DNA of 64,000 bases from Pseudomonas hygromyciniae (GTDB taxonomy: Bacteria; Pseudomonadota; Gammaproteobacteria; Pseudomonadales; Pseudomonadaceae). A program made the translations under genes and the position numbers. Each line of letters starts with the position of its first letter. The first letter of the stretch is position 1. This document shows, in pieces, positions 43,931-56,584 of this stretch. Where the stretch lies: contig NZ_CP070506.1 of NCBI RefSeq assembly GCF_016925675.1, positions 804,501-868,500 of the forward strand, written 5' to 3'. The notes beneath the pieces were generated by a model that ran no database searches, was not told where the DNA came from, and saw nothing but the letters and a program-made list of their open reading frames with translations.

Positions 43931-43962
43931 AACAAAAAGCCCGGCATGCCGGGCTTTTTGTT
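43931..43962. terminator. bidirectional terminator between rnfH and bamE
   Basis: AACAAAAAGCCCGGCATGCCGGGCTTTTTGTT is a perfect palindrome with A-run and T-run. It serves the convergent rnfH and bamE genes. Confidence 0.95.
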
Positions 43963-43974
43963 GAGCGATGCAAA

Positions 43975-44502
43975 TTATTGCGGGCTGGCGTCCAGAGGTT
44001 CTGGAGTTGGCACCGGAACGGTCTGCACACCGTCGATATCTTTCTGGATCTGGTCAAGCAAGGAACCTGGCTTGGCCGGTACCTCGGACTTGGGCTGTTC
44101 AGCATTCTGCGCTGGCGCAGTGACGCTGGTCCCGCTGTCCTTGCCCAGCAGGGCTTCATCGCGGCTTACGCCGGGCATGAAGTCACCGGAAAGGCTGACG
44201 AGCTGATCGTTGCCATTAAAGATGACACTGACGCGCTCCTGTTGGCGTTCCCCGCCTCCAGGTTGCAGGCTATAGAGATAATCCCAGCGATCGGCATGGA
44301 ATGTGTCGGTCAGCAGGGGATTGCCCATGATAAACCGTACTTGCCGTCGGGTCATTCCCGGGCGTAACTGGTCTATCATGTCCTGCGTGACGACATTGCC
44401 CTGCTGGATGTCGATTTTGTAAACCCCGGGGAATGAACAACCGGCGAGTGCGAGCAGTCCCACAAGGGTGAAACTGGTTAGCAAGAGCTTGGTGTTTTGC
44501 AT
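43975..44502 (-). CDS. outer membrane protein assembly factor BamE (OmlA/SmpA)
   Basis: A 175-aa lipoprotein of the BAM complex. Signal [22 protein letters not shown] with lipid-modified Cys22. The BamE fold is recognisable in [37 protein letters not shown] and [15 protein letters not shown]. The C-terminal Pro/Ala-rich tail (about 120-175) is typical of the longer Pseudomonas OmlA. Divergent from fur, as in other pseudomonads. Confidence 0.95.
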   Translation of the reverse strand: MQNTKLLLTSFTLVGLLALAGCSFPGVYKIDIQQGNVVTQDMIDQLRPGMTRRQVRFIMGNPLLTDTFHADRWDYLYSLQPGGGERQQERVSVIFNGNDQLVSLSGDFMPGVSRDEALLGKDSGTSVTAPAQNAEQPKSEVPAKPGSLLDQIQKDIDGVQTVPVPTPEPLDASPQ

Positions 44503-44600
44503 CGGTGGGCGACTTCCACTATCTTGGCTGGGACAACGTAAACGCCGATCATACCCGTATTAAGAGAAGCTGCGAAGCAGCATCCGCGAGAAAGCTAACC

Positions 44601-45005
44601 ATGGTTGAAAATAGCGAACTACGCAAAGCCGGTCTTAAAGTGACTCTGCCACGAGTCAAGATTCTACAAATGCTCGATTCCGCCGAGCAACGCCACATGA
44701 GTGCCGAGGATGTCTACAAGGCGCTGATGGAGTCTAACGAGGACGTCGGCCTGGCCACGGTTTACCGTGTACTGACCCAGTTCGAAGCCGCAGGGCTGGT
44801 GGTTCGTCATAATTTCGACGGCGGTCATGCAGTATTTGAACTGGCTGACGGTGGTCATCACGACCACATGGTTGACCTGGATACCAATGAGGTTATCGAG
44901 TTCACCAGCCCCGAGATCGAGGCGCTGCAGCACAAGATTGCTGAGGAGCACGGATTCGATTTGGTTGACCACAATCTGGTTCTGTACATACGTAAGAAAA
45001 AGTAA
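44601..45005 (+). CDS. ferric uptake regulator Fur
   Basis: A 134-aa Fe2+-dependent repressor. N-terminal winged helix (LRKAGLKVTLPRVKILQMLDS, then VGLATVYRVLTQFEAAGLV) and a dimerisation/metal domain with GGHHDHMVDLDTNEVIEF. The C-terminus ends LVDHNLVLYIRKKK. The translation contains no cysteine at all, so it lacks the CxxC structural zinc site of E. coli Fur. The length is canonical. It likely acts on the Fur box at 14672-14690, upstream of the ECF sigma gene. Confidence 0.97.
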   Translation: MVENSELRKAGLKVTLPRVKILQMLDSAEQRHMSAEDVYKALMESNEDVGLATVYRVLTQFEAAGLVVRHNFDGGHAVFELADGGHHDHMVDLDTNEVIEFTSPEIEALQHKIAEEHGFDLVDHNLVLYIRKKK

Positions 45006-45037
45006 GAAAGCTACGCAGATTCACTCTGCGAAACGAT

Positions 45038-45070
45038 CGAAGGCGACCCTAGGGTCGCCTTCGTGTTTTC
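45038..45070 (+). terminator. fur terminator
   Basis: CGAAGGCGACCCT / AGGGTCGCCTTCG perfect hairpin followed by a T-rich stretch (TGTTTTC). It may also act for the convergent recN. Confidence 0.8.
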
Positions 45071-45101
45071 TATCGGGGGGAAACCCAGGGTGAAATAGGG
45101 C

Positions 45102-46775
45102 TCAGGCCTTCGCCGTCACCACCATTTTCTTCGCATGGGCCAGGGACTCTTTGGTCAGATCGATGCCGCCGAGCATGCGCGCGACTTCTTCGACCCGTTC
45201 GGTCTTGTTCAGCTTGGACACAGCAGTATGTGTCGCATCGCTGCCCCTGACCTTATGTACAAACAGATGCTGATGCCCCTGGGCTGCCACTTGGGGCAAG
45301 TGGGTAACGGTCAGTACCTGCCCGCGTTCGCCGAGGCGACGCAACAATTGGCCGACGATTTCTGCGGTCGGCCCGCCGATCCCCACGTCCACTTCGTCGA
45401 ATACCAGTGTGGGTACGCGCGAAGTCTGGGCAGTAATGACCTGGATCGCCAGGCTGATCCGTGACAGTTCGCCGCCAGACGCCACCTTGGCCAGTGCCTT
45501 GAGAGGTTGGCCGGGGTTGGCGCTCACCAGCAGTTCCACCTGCTCCAGGCCATTAGGCTGCAGCTCGTTGCCACTGTTGGCGTGCAACTCGATGGTGAAG
45601 CGCCCGCCGGGCATGCCCAGGCGTTGGATTTCCTGTTCCACGGCGCAGGCCAGGCCGGTTGCTGCTTGCTGGCGCAGGTCGCTCAGCTCCCGGGCTTTTT
45701 CCTGATAGTGGCGGGCGAAAGAGGCCAGTTCATCGCCCAGGCGCTCGATGGATTCATCGTTGGCATTCAGGGTTTCGATCTCGTCCAGCAGTTTTTGCTG
45801 CATGGCTGCCACTTCAGTTGGCTGGATCCGATGTTTGCGCGCCAGCGTATAGATAGTGTCGAGGCGCTCTTCTATCTCTTGCAGGCGCGCCGGATCGGCA
45901 TCGAAGTGGTCAAGGAAGCGGTTCAGCTCGCCAACCGCCTCTTCTACCTGGATCTGCGCACTGGTCAGCAGGGTGGTGGCTTCATTCAGCGAGCCAGAGC
46001 CGCTGTTCACGCTCGATAGGCGGTTAAGGCTTGCCGTCAATGCATTCAGCACATTGCCGGAATCGCTTTCGCTGCATTGCTCGACAACCTGGCGACAAAT
46101 GCCCAGCAATGTTTCGGCATTGGTCAGGTTCTTGTGCTCCTGCTCCAGCTGTTCCAGCTCGGTTTCGCCCAAGCCCAGGCTTTCCAGCTCTTCCAACTGA
46201 TAACTGAGGAGTTGGTGGCGGGCCCGCTGCTCGTCGCCGGAGTTGGACAGGCGCTCCAGCTCCAGGCGGGTCTGGCGCCAGCGCTGTGCGGCCAGTTGCA
46301 CCTGGCGCGCCAGGTCGGTGGCGCCGGCGTATTCATCCAGGAGCCGGCGATGAGTGTCGGTTTTCAGCAGGGATTGATGTTCGTGCTGGCTGTGGATATC
46401 GATCAGCAATTCGCCCAGGGCTTTCAGGTCGCCAAGGGGGCAGGGCGTGCCATTGATATAGCCCCGCGAGCGGCCTTCAGCGGTGATCACGCGGCGCAGA
46501 ATGCACGGGCCGTCGTTATCGAGGTCGCGTTCGGCAAGCCAGGCGCTGGCTTCCGGGATATCCGCCAAATCAAAAGTCGCCAGGATATCGGCCTTGTCTG
46601 CGCCGGGGCGAACCACGCCGCTGTCGGCGCGATCGCCCAGGGTCAGGCCCAGGGCATCGAGCATGATCGATTTGCCGGCGCCGGTTTCGCCTGTGATTAC
46701 GCTCATCCCGCGATCCAGTTCAAGATCCAGATGCTCGACGATGGCGTAGTTATGTACGGACAGGTGAACCAGCAT
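45102..46775 (-). CDS. DNA repair protein RecN
   Basis: A 557-aa SMC-like ATPase for double-strand break repair. Walker A ITGETGAGKSIMLDAL at about 29-44, central coiled coils, C-terminal signature LAKVASGGELSRISLAIQVI and Walker B LVFDEVDVGIGG. GGGAG lies 9 nt before the ATG. It is between fur and grpE, the conserved Pseudomonas order; the gap to grpE carries the grpE heat-shock promoter. Confidence 0.96.
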   Translation of the reverse strand: MLVHLSVHNYAIVEHLDLELDRGMSVITGETGAGKSIMLDALGLTLGDRADSGVVRPGADKADILATFDLADIPEASAWLAERDLDNDGPCILRRVITAEGRSRGYINGTPCPLGDLKALGELLIDIHSQHEHQSLLKTDTHRRLLDEYAGATDLARQVQLAAQRWRQTRLELERLSNSGDEQRARHQLLSYQLEELESLGLGETELEQLEQEHKNLTNAETLLGICRQVVEQCSESDSGNVLNALTASLNRLSSVNSGSGSLNEATTLLTSAQIQVEEAVGELNRFLDHFDADPARLQEIEERLDTIYTLARKHRIQPTEVAAMQQKLLDEIETLNANDESIERLGDELASFARHYQEKARELSDLRQQAATGLACAVEQEIQRLGMPGGRFTIELHANSGNELQPNGLEQVELLVSANPGQPLKALAKVASGGELSRISLAIQVITAQTSRVPTLVFDEVDVGIGGPTAEIVGQLLRRLGERGQVLTVTHLPQVAAQGHQHLFVHKVRGSDATHTAVSKLNKTERVEEVARMLGGIDLTKESLAHAKKMVVTAKA

Positions 46776-46925
46776 AGTGGCTGCTCCCAGGCTTTAGGTC
46801 TGGTTATTTATACAGTGTTTTGTTTGGCGCTGACAATCCTGAGGTTTAGCTCAATTTGCTTGGATGTCGGCATTTTTTAGTGCGATGTGGAATGTGCGGG
46901 AAAGTATGAGTCAGGGCATGTCGGC

Positions 46926-46954
46926 CCTTGAACCTGGAAATTGTGGCCCCATAT
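46926..46954 (+). promoter_or_regulatory. sigma-32 heat-shock promoter of grpE
   Basis: CCTTGAA (-35), with 14 nt between CTTGAA and the -10 CCCCATAT. It matches the RpoH consensus CTTGAA-N13/14-CCCCAT and lies 54 bp before the grpE start. Confidence 0.9.
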
Positions 46955-47007
46955 ACCGGAACAGAAGCGCGAGTTGAGTTCGCGCAGGATTCTGAAAGGA
47001 GAAAATT

Positions 47008-47577
47008 ATGGCTGACGAACAGACGCTGGATACGCAAAACCCAGACGCCAACCAGGCCTCGCAGGCAGCGGGTGAAGACCTGGCGGCTCGTGTGCAAGTG
47101 CTCGAAGAGCAACTGGCAGGCGCTCAGGATCAGGCTTTGCGTGTTGCTGCCGATCTGCAGAACGTCCGCCGCCGCGCCGAGCAGGATGTAGAGAAAGCCC
47201 ACAAGTTCGCGCTGGAGAAGTTTGCCGGTGATCTGTTGCCGATCATCGACAGCCTGGAGCGCGGCCTGGAACTGTCCAGCCCGGACGACGAAAACATTCG
47301 TGCCATGCGCGAAGGGATCGAACTGACCCTGAAAATGTTCCAGGACACCCTGAAGCGTTATCAGTTGGAAGCCATCGATCCACAAGGCGGCGAGCCGTTC
47401 AATGCCGAGCATCACCAGGCCATGGCCATGCAGGAAAATGCTGACCTTGAGCCCAATAGCGTGTTGAAAGTGTTCCAGAAGGGCTACCAGCTCAATGGTC
47501 GCCTGTTGCGCCCGGCGATGGTGGTGGTGAGCAAGGCTCCCGCACCGGTTTCGCCATCGATTGATGAGCAGGCTTGA
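47008..47577 (+). CDS. nucleotide exchange factor GrpE
   Basis: A 189-aa DnaK co-chaperone. N-terminal coiled coil at about 20-90 ([40 protein letters not shown]), four-helix bundle and beta-domain with the signature GVQ-like [21 protein letters not shown] at the C-terminus. AAGGAG precedes the ATG. Its own sigma-32 promoter is upstream, and a second one for dnaK begins inside its stop codon. Confidence 0.97.
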   Translation: MADEQTLDTQNPDANQASQAAGEDLAARVQVLEEQLAGAQDQALRVAADLQNVRRRAEQDVEKAHKFALEKFAGDLLPIIDSLERGLELSSPDDENIRAMREGIELTLKMFQDTLKRYQLEAIDPQGGEPFNAEHHQAMAMQENADLEPNSVLKVFQKGYQLNGRLLRPAMVVVSKAPAPVSPSIDEQA

Positions 47578-47600
47578 AATCGTTCGTAACGACCCCATTT
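47573..47600 (+). promoter_or_regulatory. sigma-32 heat-shock promoter of dnaK
   Basis: CTTGAAAT and CCCCATTTAT with the same 14-nt interval as the grpE promoter. The -35 element contains the grpE TGA stop codon (47575-47577). Confidence 0.9.
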
Positions 47601-47680
47601 ATAAGTCAAGCGTTTAAGTGCTACCGCAGTTAGCCACCACTGCTGCGGCAACCAAATCCAAAGTTTCGGGAGAGTGAATC

Positions 47681-49603
47681 ATGGGCAAAATTATCGGTAT
47701 CGACCTGGGGACTACCAACTCCTGCGTCTCCGTGCTGGAAAACGGCGTATCCAAGGTTATTGAGAACGCCGAAGGCGCACGTACTACCCCTTCCATCGTG
47801 GCTTACGCCAACGACGGCGAAATCCTGGTAGGCCAGTCCGCCAAGCGTCAGGCTGTGACCAATCCGCATAACACCCTGTACGCGGTGAAGCGTTTGATCG
47901 GTCGTAAGTTCGACGAAGAAGTCGTACAGAAAGACATCAAGATGGTTCCGTACAAGATCGCCAAGGCCGACAACGGTGACGCCTGGGTTGAAGTGAACGG
48001 CCAGAAAATGTCGCCACCGCAAATCTCGGCTGAAATCTTGAAAAAGATGAAGAAGACTGCCGAAGATTACCTCGGTGAAGCAGTGACCGAAGCGGTGATC
48101 ACCGTTCCGGCCTACTTCAACGACAGCCAGCGCCAGGCGACCAAGGACGCCGGCCGTATCGCGGGCCTGGACGTAAAACGTATCATCAACGAACCCACCG
48201 CGGCTGCTCTGGCCTATGGCATGGACAAGGCCAAGGGCGACCACACCGTGATCGTTTATGACCTGGGTGGCGGTACTTTCGACGTTTCCGTGATCGAAAT
48301 CGCTGAAGTCGATGGCGAGCACCAGTTTGAAGTGTTGGCGACCAACGGTGACACGTTCCTGGGTGGTGAAGACTTTGACATCCGTCTGATCGACTACCTC
48401 GTAGACGAATTCAAGAAAGAAAGCGGCATGAACCTCAAGGGTGACCCGCTGGCGATGCAGCGCCTGAAAGAAGCCGCTGAAAAAGCCAAGATCGAACTGT
48501 CTTCGAGCAATTCGACCGACGTGAACCTGCCGTACATCACTGCAGACGCCACCGGTCCTAAGCACTTGAACGTGAAAATCTCGCGCGCCAAGCTGGAATC
48601 GCTGGTTGAAGACCTGGTTCAGCGCACCATCGAACCTTGCCGCATCGCCCTGAAAGACTCGGGTATCGATGTTGGCTCGATCAACGACGTGATTCTGGTC
48701 GGTGGTCAGACCCGTATGCCGCTGGTGCAGCAGAAAGTTACCGAGTTCTTCGGTAAAGAAGCGCGTAAAGACGTCAACCCGGACGAAGCCGTTGCCATGG
48801 GTGCTGCCATCCAGGGTGCGGTATTGGCCGGCGACGTGAAAGACGTGCTGCTGCTGGACGTCAGCCCGCTGACCCTGGGCATCGAAACCATGGGCGGCGT
48901 GATGACTGCGCTGATCGAGAAAAACACCACGATTCCTACCAAGAAATCGCAAGTGTTCTCGACTGCCGATGACAATCAGGGCGCAGTGACCATTCACGTG
49001 CTGCAAGGTGAGCGTAAGCAGGCTGCGCAGAACAAGTCCCTGGGCAAGTTCGACCTGGCCGAGATTCCACCAGCTCCACGTGGCGTGCCACAGATTGAAG
49101 TGACCTTCGACATCGACGCCAACGGCATTCTGCACGTAGGCGCCAAGGACAAGGCTACTGGCAAGACTCAGTCGATCGTGATCAAGGCCAACTCCGGCCT
49201 GTCCGAGGAAGAAATTCAGCAGATGATCAACGATGCTGAAAAGAACGCCGAGGAAGATCGCAAGTTCGAAGAGCTGGCCGCTGCCCGCAACCAGGGTGAT
49301 GCACTGGTTCACTCGACGCGCAAAATGATCGCTGATGCTGGCGACAAAGTGACTGCTGAAGAGAAGACTGCAATCGAAGCTGCAGTGGTTGCCCTGGAAG
49401 CCGCCGTTAAAGGTGATGACAAGGCCACTATCGAAGCCAAGGTTGAGGAGCTGTCGAAAGTCTCCGCGCCAGTAGCTCAGAAGATGTACGCCGAGCAAGG
49501 CCAGCCAGCTGACGGTGCCGCGCAACAGGCAGAGCCTGAAGCCAAGCACGATGATGTTGTCGATGCCGAGTTCGAAGAAGTAAAAGAAGACCAGAAGAAG
49601 TAA
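47681..49603 (+). CDS. molecular chaperone DnaK (Hsp70)
   Basis: A 640-aa Hsp70. ATPase domain 1-385 with [25 protein letters not shown] and the Pro-rich linker [15 protein letters not shown]; substrate domain to about 505; helical lid; C-terminal EEVKEDQKK tail. It works with GrpE and DnaJ in folding and sigma-32 control. A sigma-32 promoter precedes it. The 103-bp gap to grpE also carries GGGAG for translation. Confidence 0.98.
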   Translation: MGKIIGIDLGTTNSCVSVLENGVSKVIENAEGARTTPSIVAYANDGEILVGQSAKRQAVTNPHNTLYAVKRLIGRKFDEEVVQKDIKMVPYKIAKADNGDAWVEVNGQKMSPPQISAEILKKMKKTAEDYLGEAVTEAVITVPAYFNDSQRQATKDAGRIAGLDVKRIINEPTAAALAYGMDKAKGDHTVIVYDLGGGTFDVSVIEIAEVDGEHQFEVLATNGDTFLGGEDFDIRLIDYLVDEFKKESGMNLKGDPLAMQRLKEAAEKAKIELSSSNSTDVNLPYITADATGPKHLNVKISRAKLESLVEDLVQRTIEPCRIALKDSGIDVGSINDVILVGGQTRMPLVQQKVTEFFGKEARKDVNPDEAVAMGAAIQGAVLAGDVKDVLLLDVSPLTLGIETMGGVMTALIEKNTTIPTKKSQVFSTADDNQGAVTIHVLQGERKQAAQNKSLGKFDLAEIPPAPRGVPQIEVTFDIDANGILHVGAKDKATGKTQSIVIKANSGLSEEEIQQMINDAEKNAEEDRKFEELAAARNQGDALVHSTRKMIADAGDKVTAEEKTAIEAAVVALEAAVKGDDKATIEAKVEELSKVSAPVAQKMYAEQGQPADGAAQQAEPEAKHDDVVDAEFEEVKEDQKK

Positions 49604-49919
49604 CTTGGTCGCCCGGTTGACCGCTATCAAGCGGTGACTGGTAGGATGTCGCCGCGCGGGAGCTTGCTCCCGCGTTGGCGTGTCTGGGGTACGCGAATTT
49701 TTACAACATGCGACAAGGTTCGGATGTTGGCGGTGTGATCGGGAATGCTCCTGCTTTGCGATCAACAATCACCGCGTTTTTAGCTGGGTCTCGGCTGAGA
49801 GCAGTAAAGACCAGGATCGTTGAATTTGACGTGAGTTGGGTCCGGGCCTGTATTGGGGCTCAACGAGTTTGGCAGGCTCAGGAGGGTTTTGCCGGACGTC
49901 CTTAAGAGTGCAAAGACTT
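49604..49919. other. dnaK-dnaJ intergenic region with REP hairpin
   Basis: A 316-bp gap without coding evidence. It carries a palindrome CGCGGGAGCTTGCTCCCGCG (49655-49674) that may limit read-through from dnaK. No sigma-32 promoter matching the two upstream ones was found, so dnaJ probably depends on read-through or on an undetected promoter. A good Shine-Dalgarno is not obvious for dnaJ. Confidence 0.6.
49655..49674. repeat. REP palindrome after dnaK
   Basis: A perfect 20-bp palindrome CGCGGGAGCTTGCTCCCGCG, the core of a common Pseudomonas REP. It may attenuate dnaK-to-dnaJ read-through. Confidence 0.8.
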
Positions 49920-51861
<1,942 letters not shown>

Positions 51862-51869
51862 TCAGTAGC

Positions 51870-51908
51870 AAAAACGGGCCCCGGGTATTACTCTAGGGCC
51901 CCGTTTTT
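51870..51908 (+). terminator. dapB terminator
   Basis: AAAAACGGGGCCC-type stem with inverse copy around ATTACTC, followed by a run of T. It separates dapB from the carAB leader. Confidence 0.85.
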
Positions 51909-52031
51909 ACCCGCTAAGCGACGTCCTGTCGCATTCTCCTGCCTTTTAGGCTCTTTAGCGGTGGACCAAAAAACCCTTTTTCTGTAAGCTACAGCTTTAG
52001 TGTGTCCACTAAAAGCGCGCAGAATAATTCA

Positions 52032-52124
52032 GTGAAGAAGCGGGGTGACGTGTCCATACGTCACTCCGCTTTTTTACAACCTGCGATCGCCCTTTCAGGC
52101 TTTATTTACGGGAGGTCTTCTTGA
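52032..52124 (+). promoter_or_regulatory. carAB leader with hairpin and possible 30-codon leader ORF
   Basis: A GTG at 52032 opens a 30-codon frame that ends TGA at 52122-52124, overlapping the carA TTG start (TTGA). The frame runs through a terminator-like hairpin at 52038-52075 (AAGCGGGGTGACGT...ACGTCACTCCGCTTTTTT). This suggests attenuation or translational coupling of carAB in response to pyrimidines or arginine. There is no strong ribosome site before the GTG, so the ORF is tentative; the hairpin is clear. A TGTCGC hexamer (51927-51932) resembles an ArgR half-site. Confidence 0.55.
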
Positions 52125-53257
52125 CTAAGCCAGCCATACTCGCCCTTGCTGATGGCAGCATTTTTCGCGGCGAAGCCATTGGAGCCGACGGTCAGACCGT
52201 TGGAGAGGTGGTGTTCAACACCGCCATGACCGGCTATCAGGAAATCCTTACCGATCCTTCCTACGCCCAACAGATCGTTACCCTGACCTATCCGCACATC
52301 GGCAATACCGGTACTACACCGGAAGATGTCGAGTCTGATCGTGTCTGGTCGGCTGGTCTGGTGATTCGTGATCTACCACTGGTTGCGAGCAACTGGCGTA
52401 ACACGATGTCGCTGTCCGATTACCTGAAAGCCAACAACGTTGTGGCGATCGCGGGTATCGATACGCGCCGCCTCACGCGCATCCTGCGTGAAAAAGGCTC
52501 GCAGAATGGCTGCATCATGGTCGGTGACAATATTTCCGAAGAAGCGGCGATTGCCGCAGCGCAAGGCTTCCCTGGCCTGAAAGGCATGGACCTGGCGAAA
52601 GTCGTCAGCACCAAAGAGCAGTACGAGTGGCGCTCCACTGTCTGGGACTTGAAGACCGACAGCCACGCGACCATCGAGGCTAGCGAACTGCCTTACCACG
52701 TGGTCGCTTATGACTACGGCGTGAAGTACAACATCCTGCGCATGCTGGTCGAGCGCGGTTGCCGCGTGACCGTGGTGCCGGCGCAAACCCCGGCCGCCGA
52801 CGTATTGGCCTTGCAGCCAGATGGTGTGTTCCTGTCCAACGGTCCAGGTGACCCTGAGCCTTGCGACTACGCTATCCAGGCCATCAAGGAAGTGCTGGAT
52901 ACCGAGATCCCGGTATTCGGTATCTGCCTCGGTCACCAACTGCTGGCCCTGGCCTCCGGCGCCAAGACCCTGAAAATGGGCCATGGCCATCATGGTGCTA
53001 ACCACCCGGTACAAGACCTGGACACTGGCGTAGTGATGATCACCAGCCAGAACCACGGTTTTGCGGTGGATGAAGCCACCTTGCCGGCCAACGTGCGTGC
53101 CATTCACAAGTCGCTGTTCGACGGTTCCCTGCAGGGTATCGAGCGCACCGACAAGAGCGCGTTCAGCTTCCAGGGCCACCCTGAAGCGAGCCCGGGCCCG
53201 AACGACGTAGCGCCGCTGTTCGACCGTTTCATCAATGAGATGGCCAAGCGACGCTAA
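52121..53257 (+). CDS. carbamoyl-phosphate synthase small subunit
   Basis: A 378-aa glutaminase subunit that feeds ammonia to CarB for arginine and pyrimidine synthesis. N-terminal CPSase domain ([13 protein letters not shown]), C-terminal class I amidotransferase with nucleophile Cys269 in [10 protein letters not shown] and His/Glu in [10 protein letters not shown]. It begins with TTG at 52121, supported by GGGAGG 5 nt upstream; no ATG gives a full-length protein. carB follows after 105 bp. Confidence 0.97.
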   Translation: MTKPAILALADGSIFRGEAIGADGQTVGEVVFNTAMTGYQEILTDPSYAQQIVTLTYPHIGNTGTTPEDVESDRVWSAGLVIRDLPLVASNWRNTMSLSDYLKANNVVAIAGIDTRRLTRILREKGSQNGCIMVGDNISEEAAIAAAQGFPGLKGMDLAKVVSTKEQYEWRSTVWDLKTDSHATIEASELPYHVVAYDYGVKYNILRMLVERGCRVTVVPAQTPAADVLALQPDGVFLSNGPGDPEPCDYAIQAIKEVLDTEIPVFGICLGHQLLALASGAKTLKMGHGHHGANHPVQDLDTGVVMITSQNHGFAVDEATLPANVRAIHKSLFDGSLQGIERTDKSAFSFQGHPEASPGPNDVAPLFDRFINEMAKRR

Positions 53258-53362
53258 ATGAGTGGCCTGAGGGCGGCCCGGGAAACCGGCGGCCCCCTCA
53301 GGCTCTTCAAAGATTGTTCAAGACGGCTTGCCGACTGACCTGCGGATTTGAGTGACAAACCC

Positions 53363-56300
53363 ATGCCAAAACGTACAGACATAAAAAGCATCCTGATTCT
53401 CGGCGCTGGCCCGATCGTTATCGGCCAGGCCTGCGAATTCGACTACTCCGGCGCCCAGGCCTGCAAGGCCCTGCGCGAAGAGGGTTACCGCGTCATCCTG
53501 GTGAACTCCAACCCGGCCACCATCATGACCGACCCGGACATGGCCGACGCTACCTACATCGAACCGATCAAGTGGCAGACCGTTGCCAAGATCATCGAGA
53601 AAGAGCGTCCAGATGCACTGCTGCCGACCATGGGCGGCCAGACTGCACTGAACTGCGCCCTGGACCTGGAGCGCGAAGGCATCCTGGAAAAGTTCGGCGT
53701 AGAGATGATTGGCGCCAATGCCGACACCATCGACAAGGCTGAAGACCGTTCGCGTTTCGACAAGGCCATGAAGTCCATCGGTCTTGATTGCCCGCGCTCG
53801 GGTATCGCCCACAGCATGGAAGAAGCTAACGCGGTTCTCGAAAAGCTGGGTTTCCCGTGCATTATCCGTCCGTCCTTCACCATGGGCGGCACCGGCGGCG
53901 GTATCGCTTACAACCGTGAAGAGTTCGAAGAAATCTGTGCCCGCGGTCTGGACCTGTCGCCGACCAAAGAGCTGCTGATCGACGAATCCCTGATCGGCTG
54001 GAAAGAGTACGAGATGGAAGTTGTCCGCGACAAAAAGGACAACTGCATCATCGTCTGCTCGATTGAAAACTTCGACCCCATGGGCGTGCACACCGGTGAC
54101 TCGATCACCGTTGCTCCGGCACAGACCCTGACGGACAAGGAATACCAGATCATGCGTAACGCCTCGTTGGCGGTACTGCGTGAGATCGGCGTTGAAACCG
54201 GCGGCTCCAACGTTCAGTTCGGTATCTGCCCGAACACGGGCCGTATGGTCGTGATCGAGATGAACCCGCGTGTATCGCGTTCTTCGGCGCTGGCATCAAA
54301 AGCTACTGGCTTCCCGATTGCGCGCATCGCTGCCAAGCTGGCGATCGGTTACACCTTGGACGAGTTGCAAAACGAGATCACTGGCGGTGCTACGCCGGCG
54401 TCCTTCGAGCCGTCGATCGACTATGTCGTCACTAAGCTGCCGCGCTTCGCTTTCGAGAAATTCCCGAAAGCCGACGCCCGCCTGACCACTCAGATGAAGT
54501 CGGTCGGTGAGGTCATGGCCATCGGCCGGACCTTCCAAGAGTCCCTGCAGAAAGCCCTGCGTGGCCTGGAAGTGGGCGTTTGCGGTCTGGACGAGAAGCT
54601 CGACCTGAGCAACCCGGAAAGCATGAGCGTGCTCAAACGCGAGCTGACCGTGCCGGGTGCCGAGCGTATCTGGTACGTGGCTGATGCTTTCCGCGCGGGC
54701 ATGACCGTCGAAGACATCTTCGGCATGAACATGATTGATCCGTGGTTCCTGGTGCAGATCGAAGATCTGATCAAGGAAGAAGAGAAGGTCAAGACCCTGG
54801 GTCTGTCCTCTATCGACCGCGACCTGATGTTCCGCCTCAAGCGCAAAGGCTTCTCTGATCAGCGTCTGGCCAAGCTGCTGGGCGTGACTGAGAAGAACCT
54901 GCGCACCCATCGCCACAAGCTGGATATCTTCCCGGTCTACAAGCGCGTTGACACCTGCGCCGCAGAGTTCGCCACCGACACCGCCTACATGTACTCCACC
55001 TACGAGGAAGAGTGCGAAGCCGCGCCGTCGGGCCGCGACAAGATCATCATCCTGGGCGGCGGTCCAAACCGTATCGGCCAAGGCATCGAGTTCGACTACT
55101 GCTGCGTCCACGCCGCCCTCGCCCTGCGCGAAGACGGGTACGAGACCATCATGGTCAACTGCAACCCGGAAACCGTTTCCACTGACTACGACACTTCCGA
55201 CCGTCTGTACTTCGAGCCGGTAACGCTGGAAGACGTGCTGGAAATCTGTCGCGTCGAGAAGCCAAAAGGCGTGATCGTTCAGTACGGCGGGCAAACTCCG
55301 CTGAAACTGGCACGTGCCCTGGAAGCTGCCGGCGTGCCGATCATCGGTACCAGCCCTGACGCCATCGACCGTGCCGAAGACCGTGAGCGCTTCCAGCAAA
55401 TGGTCGAGCGCCTGAACCTGCGCCAGCCACCAAACGCGACCGTGCGCAGCGAAGATGAGGCCATCCGCGCAGCCAGCAAGATCGGCTACCCGTTGGTGGT
55501 GCGTCCGTCCTACGTACTGGGCGGCCGGGCGATGGAAATTGTCTACGAAGAAGAAGAACTCAAGCGCTACCTGCGTGACGCGGTGAAAGTGTCCAATGAC
55601 AGCCCGGTGCTGCTGGACCACTTCCTCAACTGCGCCATCGAAATGGATGTGGATGCGGTTTGCGACGGTACCGACGTGGTGATTGGCGCGATCATGCAAC
55701 ACATCGAGCAGGCCGGCGTTCACTCCGGTGACTCCGCGTGCTCCCTGCCGCCGTACTCGCTGCCGCTGCACATCCAGGACGAGATGCGCGAACAGGTCAA
55801 GAAAATGGCCCTGGAACTGGGTGTGGTCGGCCTGATGAACGTACAGTTGGCGCTGCAAGGCGAAGACATCTACGTCATCGAAGTCAACCCGCGTGCTTCG
55901 CGTACCGTACCGTTTGTTTCCAAGTGCATCGGCGTGTCCCTGGCGATGATTGCCGCCCGTGTGATGGCCGGTAAGACCTTGAAGGAAATCGGCTTCACCA
56001 AGGAAATCATTCCGAACTTCTACAGTGTGAAAGAGGCGGTGTTCCCATTCGCCAAATTCCCTGGCGTGGACCCGATCCTGGGCCCAGAAATGAAGTCCAC
56101 CGGTGAAGTGATGGGCGTGGGCGATACCTTTGGCGAAGCATTCGCCAAGGCCCAGATGGGTGCCAGCGAAGTGCTGCCGACCGGCGGTACTGCGTTTATC
56201 AGTGTGCGTGACGATGACAAACCACTGGTTGCAGGCGTGGCCCGTGATCTGATCAACTTGGGCTTCGAAGTCGTGGCCACCGCCGGGACCGCCAAGCTGA

Positions 56301-56584
56301 TTGAAGCGGCTGGCCTGAAAGTGCGTCGCGTGAACAAGGTAACGGAAGGTCGTCCGCACGTTGTCGACATGATCAAGAATGACGAAGTCACCCTGATCAT
56401 CAACACCACCGAAGGTCGCCAGTCGATCGCGGATTCCTACTCCATTCGTCGTAACGCCTTGCAGCACAAGATCTACTGCACCACCACCATTGCTGCTGGC
56501 GAAGCCATCTGTGAAGCGCTCAAGTTCGGTCCGGAAAAGACCGTGCGGCGCTTGCAGGATCTACACGCAGGATTGAAGGCATGA
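53363..56584 (+). CDS. carbamoyl-phosphate synthase large subunit
   Basis: A 1073-aa synthetase with two homologous ATP-grasp halves (about 1-400 carboxyphosphate; 550-935 carbamoyl phosphate), an oligomerisation domain between, and a C-terminal MGS allosteric domain. Start [21 protein letters not shown] is canonical at the ATG 53363; a TTG at 53348 is less likely. The stop overlaps the greA start by 4 bp. Confidence 0.97.
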   Translation: MPKRTDIKSILILGAGPIVIGQACEFDYSGAQACKALREEGYRVILVNSNPATIMTDPDMADATYIEPIKWQTVAKIIEKERPDALLPTMGGQTALNCALDLEREGILEKFGVEMIGANADTIDKAEDRSRFDKAMKSIGLDCPRSGIAHSMEEANAVLEKLGFPCIIRPSFTMGGTGGGIAYNREEFEEICARGLDLSPTKELLIDESLIGWKEYEMEVVRDKKDNCIIVCSIENFDPMGVHTGDSITVAPAQTLTDKEYQIMRNASLAVLREIGVETGGSNVQFGICPNTGRMVVIEMNPRVSRSSALASKATGFPIARIAAKLAIGYTLDELQNEITGGATPASFEPSIDYVVTKLPRFAFEKFPKADARLTTQMKSVGEVMAIGRTFQESLQKALRGLEVGVCGLDEKLDLSNPESMSVLKRELTVPGAERIWYVADAFRAGMTVEDIFGMNMIDPWFLVQIEDLIKEEEKVKTLGLSSIDRDLMFRLKRKGFSDQRLAKLLGVTEKNLRTHRHKLDIFPVYKRVDTCAAEFATDTAYMYSTYEEECEAAPSGRDKIIILGGGPNRIGQGIEFDYCCVHAALALREDGYETIMVNCNPETVSTDYDTSDRLYFEPVTLEDVLEICRVEKPKGVIVQYGGQTPLKLARALEAAGVPIIGTSPDAIDRAEDRERFQQMVERLNLRQPPNATVRSEDEAIRAASKIGYPLVVRPSYVLGGRAMEIVYEEEELKRYLRDAVKVSNDSPVLLDHFLNCAIEMDVDAVCDGTDVVIGAIMQHIEQAGVHSGDSACSLPPYSLPLHIQDEMREQVKKMALELGVVGLMNVQLALQGEDIYVIEVNPRASRTVPFVSKCIGVSLAMIAARVMAGKTLKEIGFTKEIIPNFYSVKEAVFPFAKFPGVDPILGPEMKSTGEVMGVGDTFGEAFAKAQMGASEVLPTGGTAFISVRDDDKPLVAGVARDLINLGFEVVATAGTAKLIEAAGLKVRRVNKVTEGRPHVVDMIKNDEVTLIINTTEGRQSIADSYSIRRNALQHKIYCTTTIAAGEAICEALKFGPEKTVRRLQDLHAGLKA

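Noticed and set aside
47630..49768. 712-codon open frame antisense to dnaK
   Set aside because: This is a known artefact of dnaK antisense frames; the sense strand encodes a full DnaK with all motifs.
49680..49919. Sigma-32 promoter for dnaJ
   Set aside because: No CTTGAA/CCCCAT pair with 13-14-nt spacing was found. The closest match (TTGAATTTGACG) lacks the -10.
54296..56467. 723-codon antisense frame inside carB
   Set aside because: It is fully overlapped by the canonical CarB sequence and has no start signals of its own.
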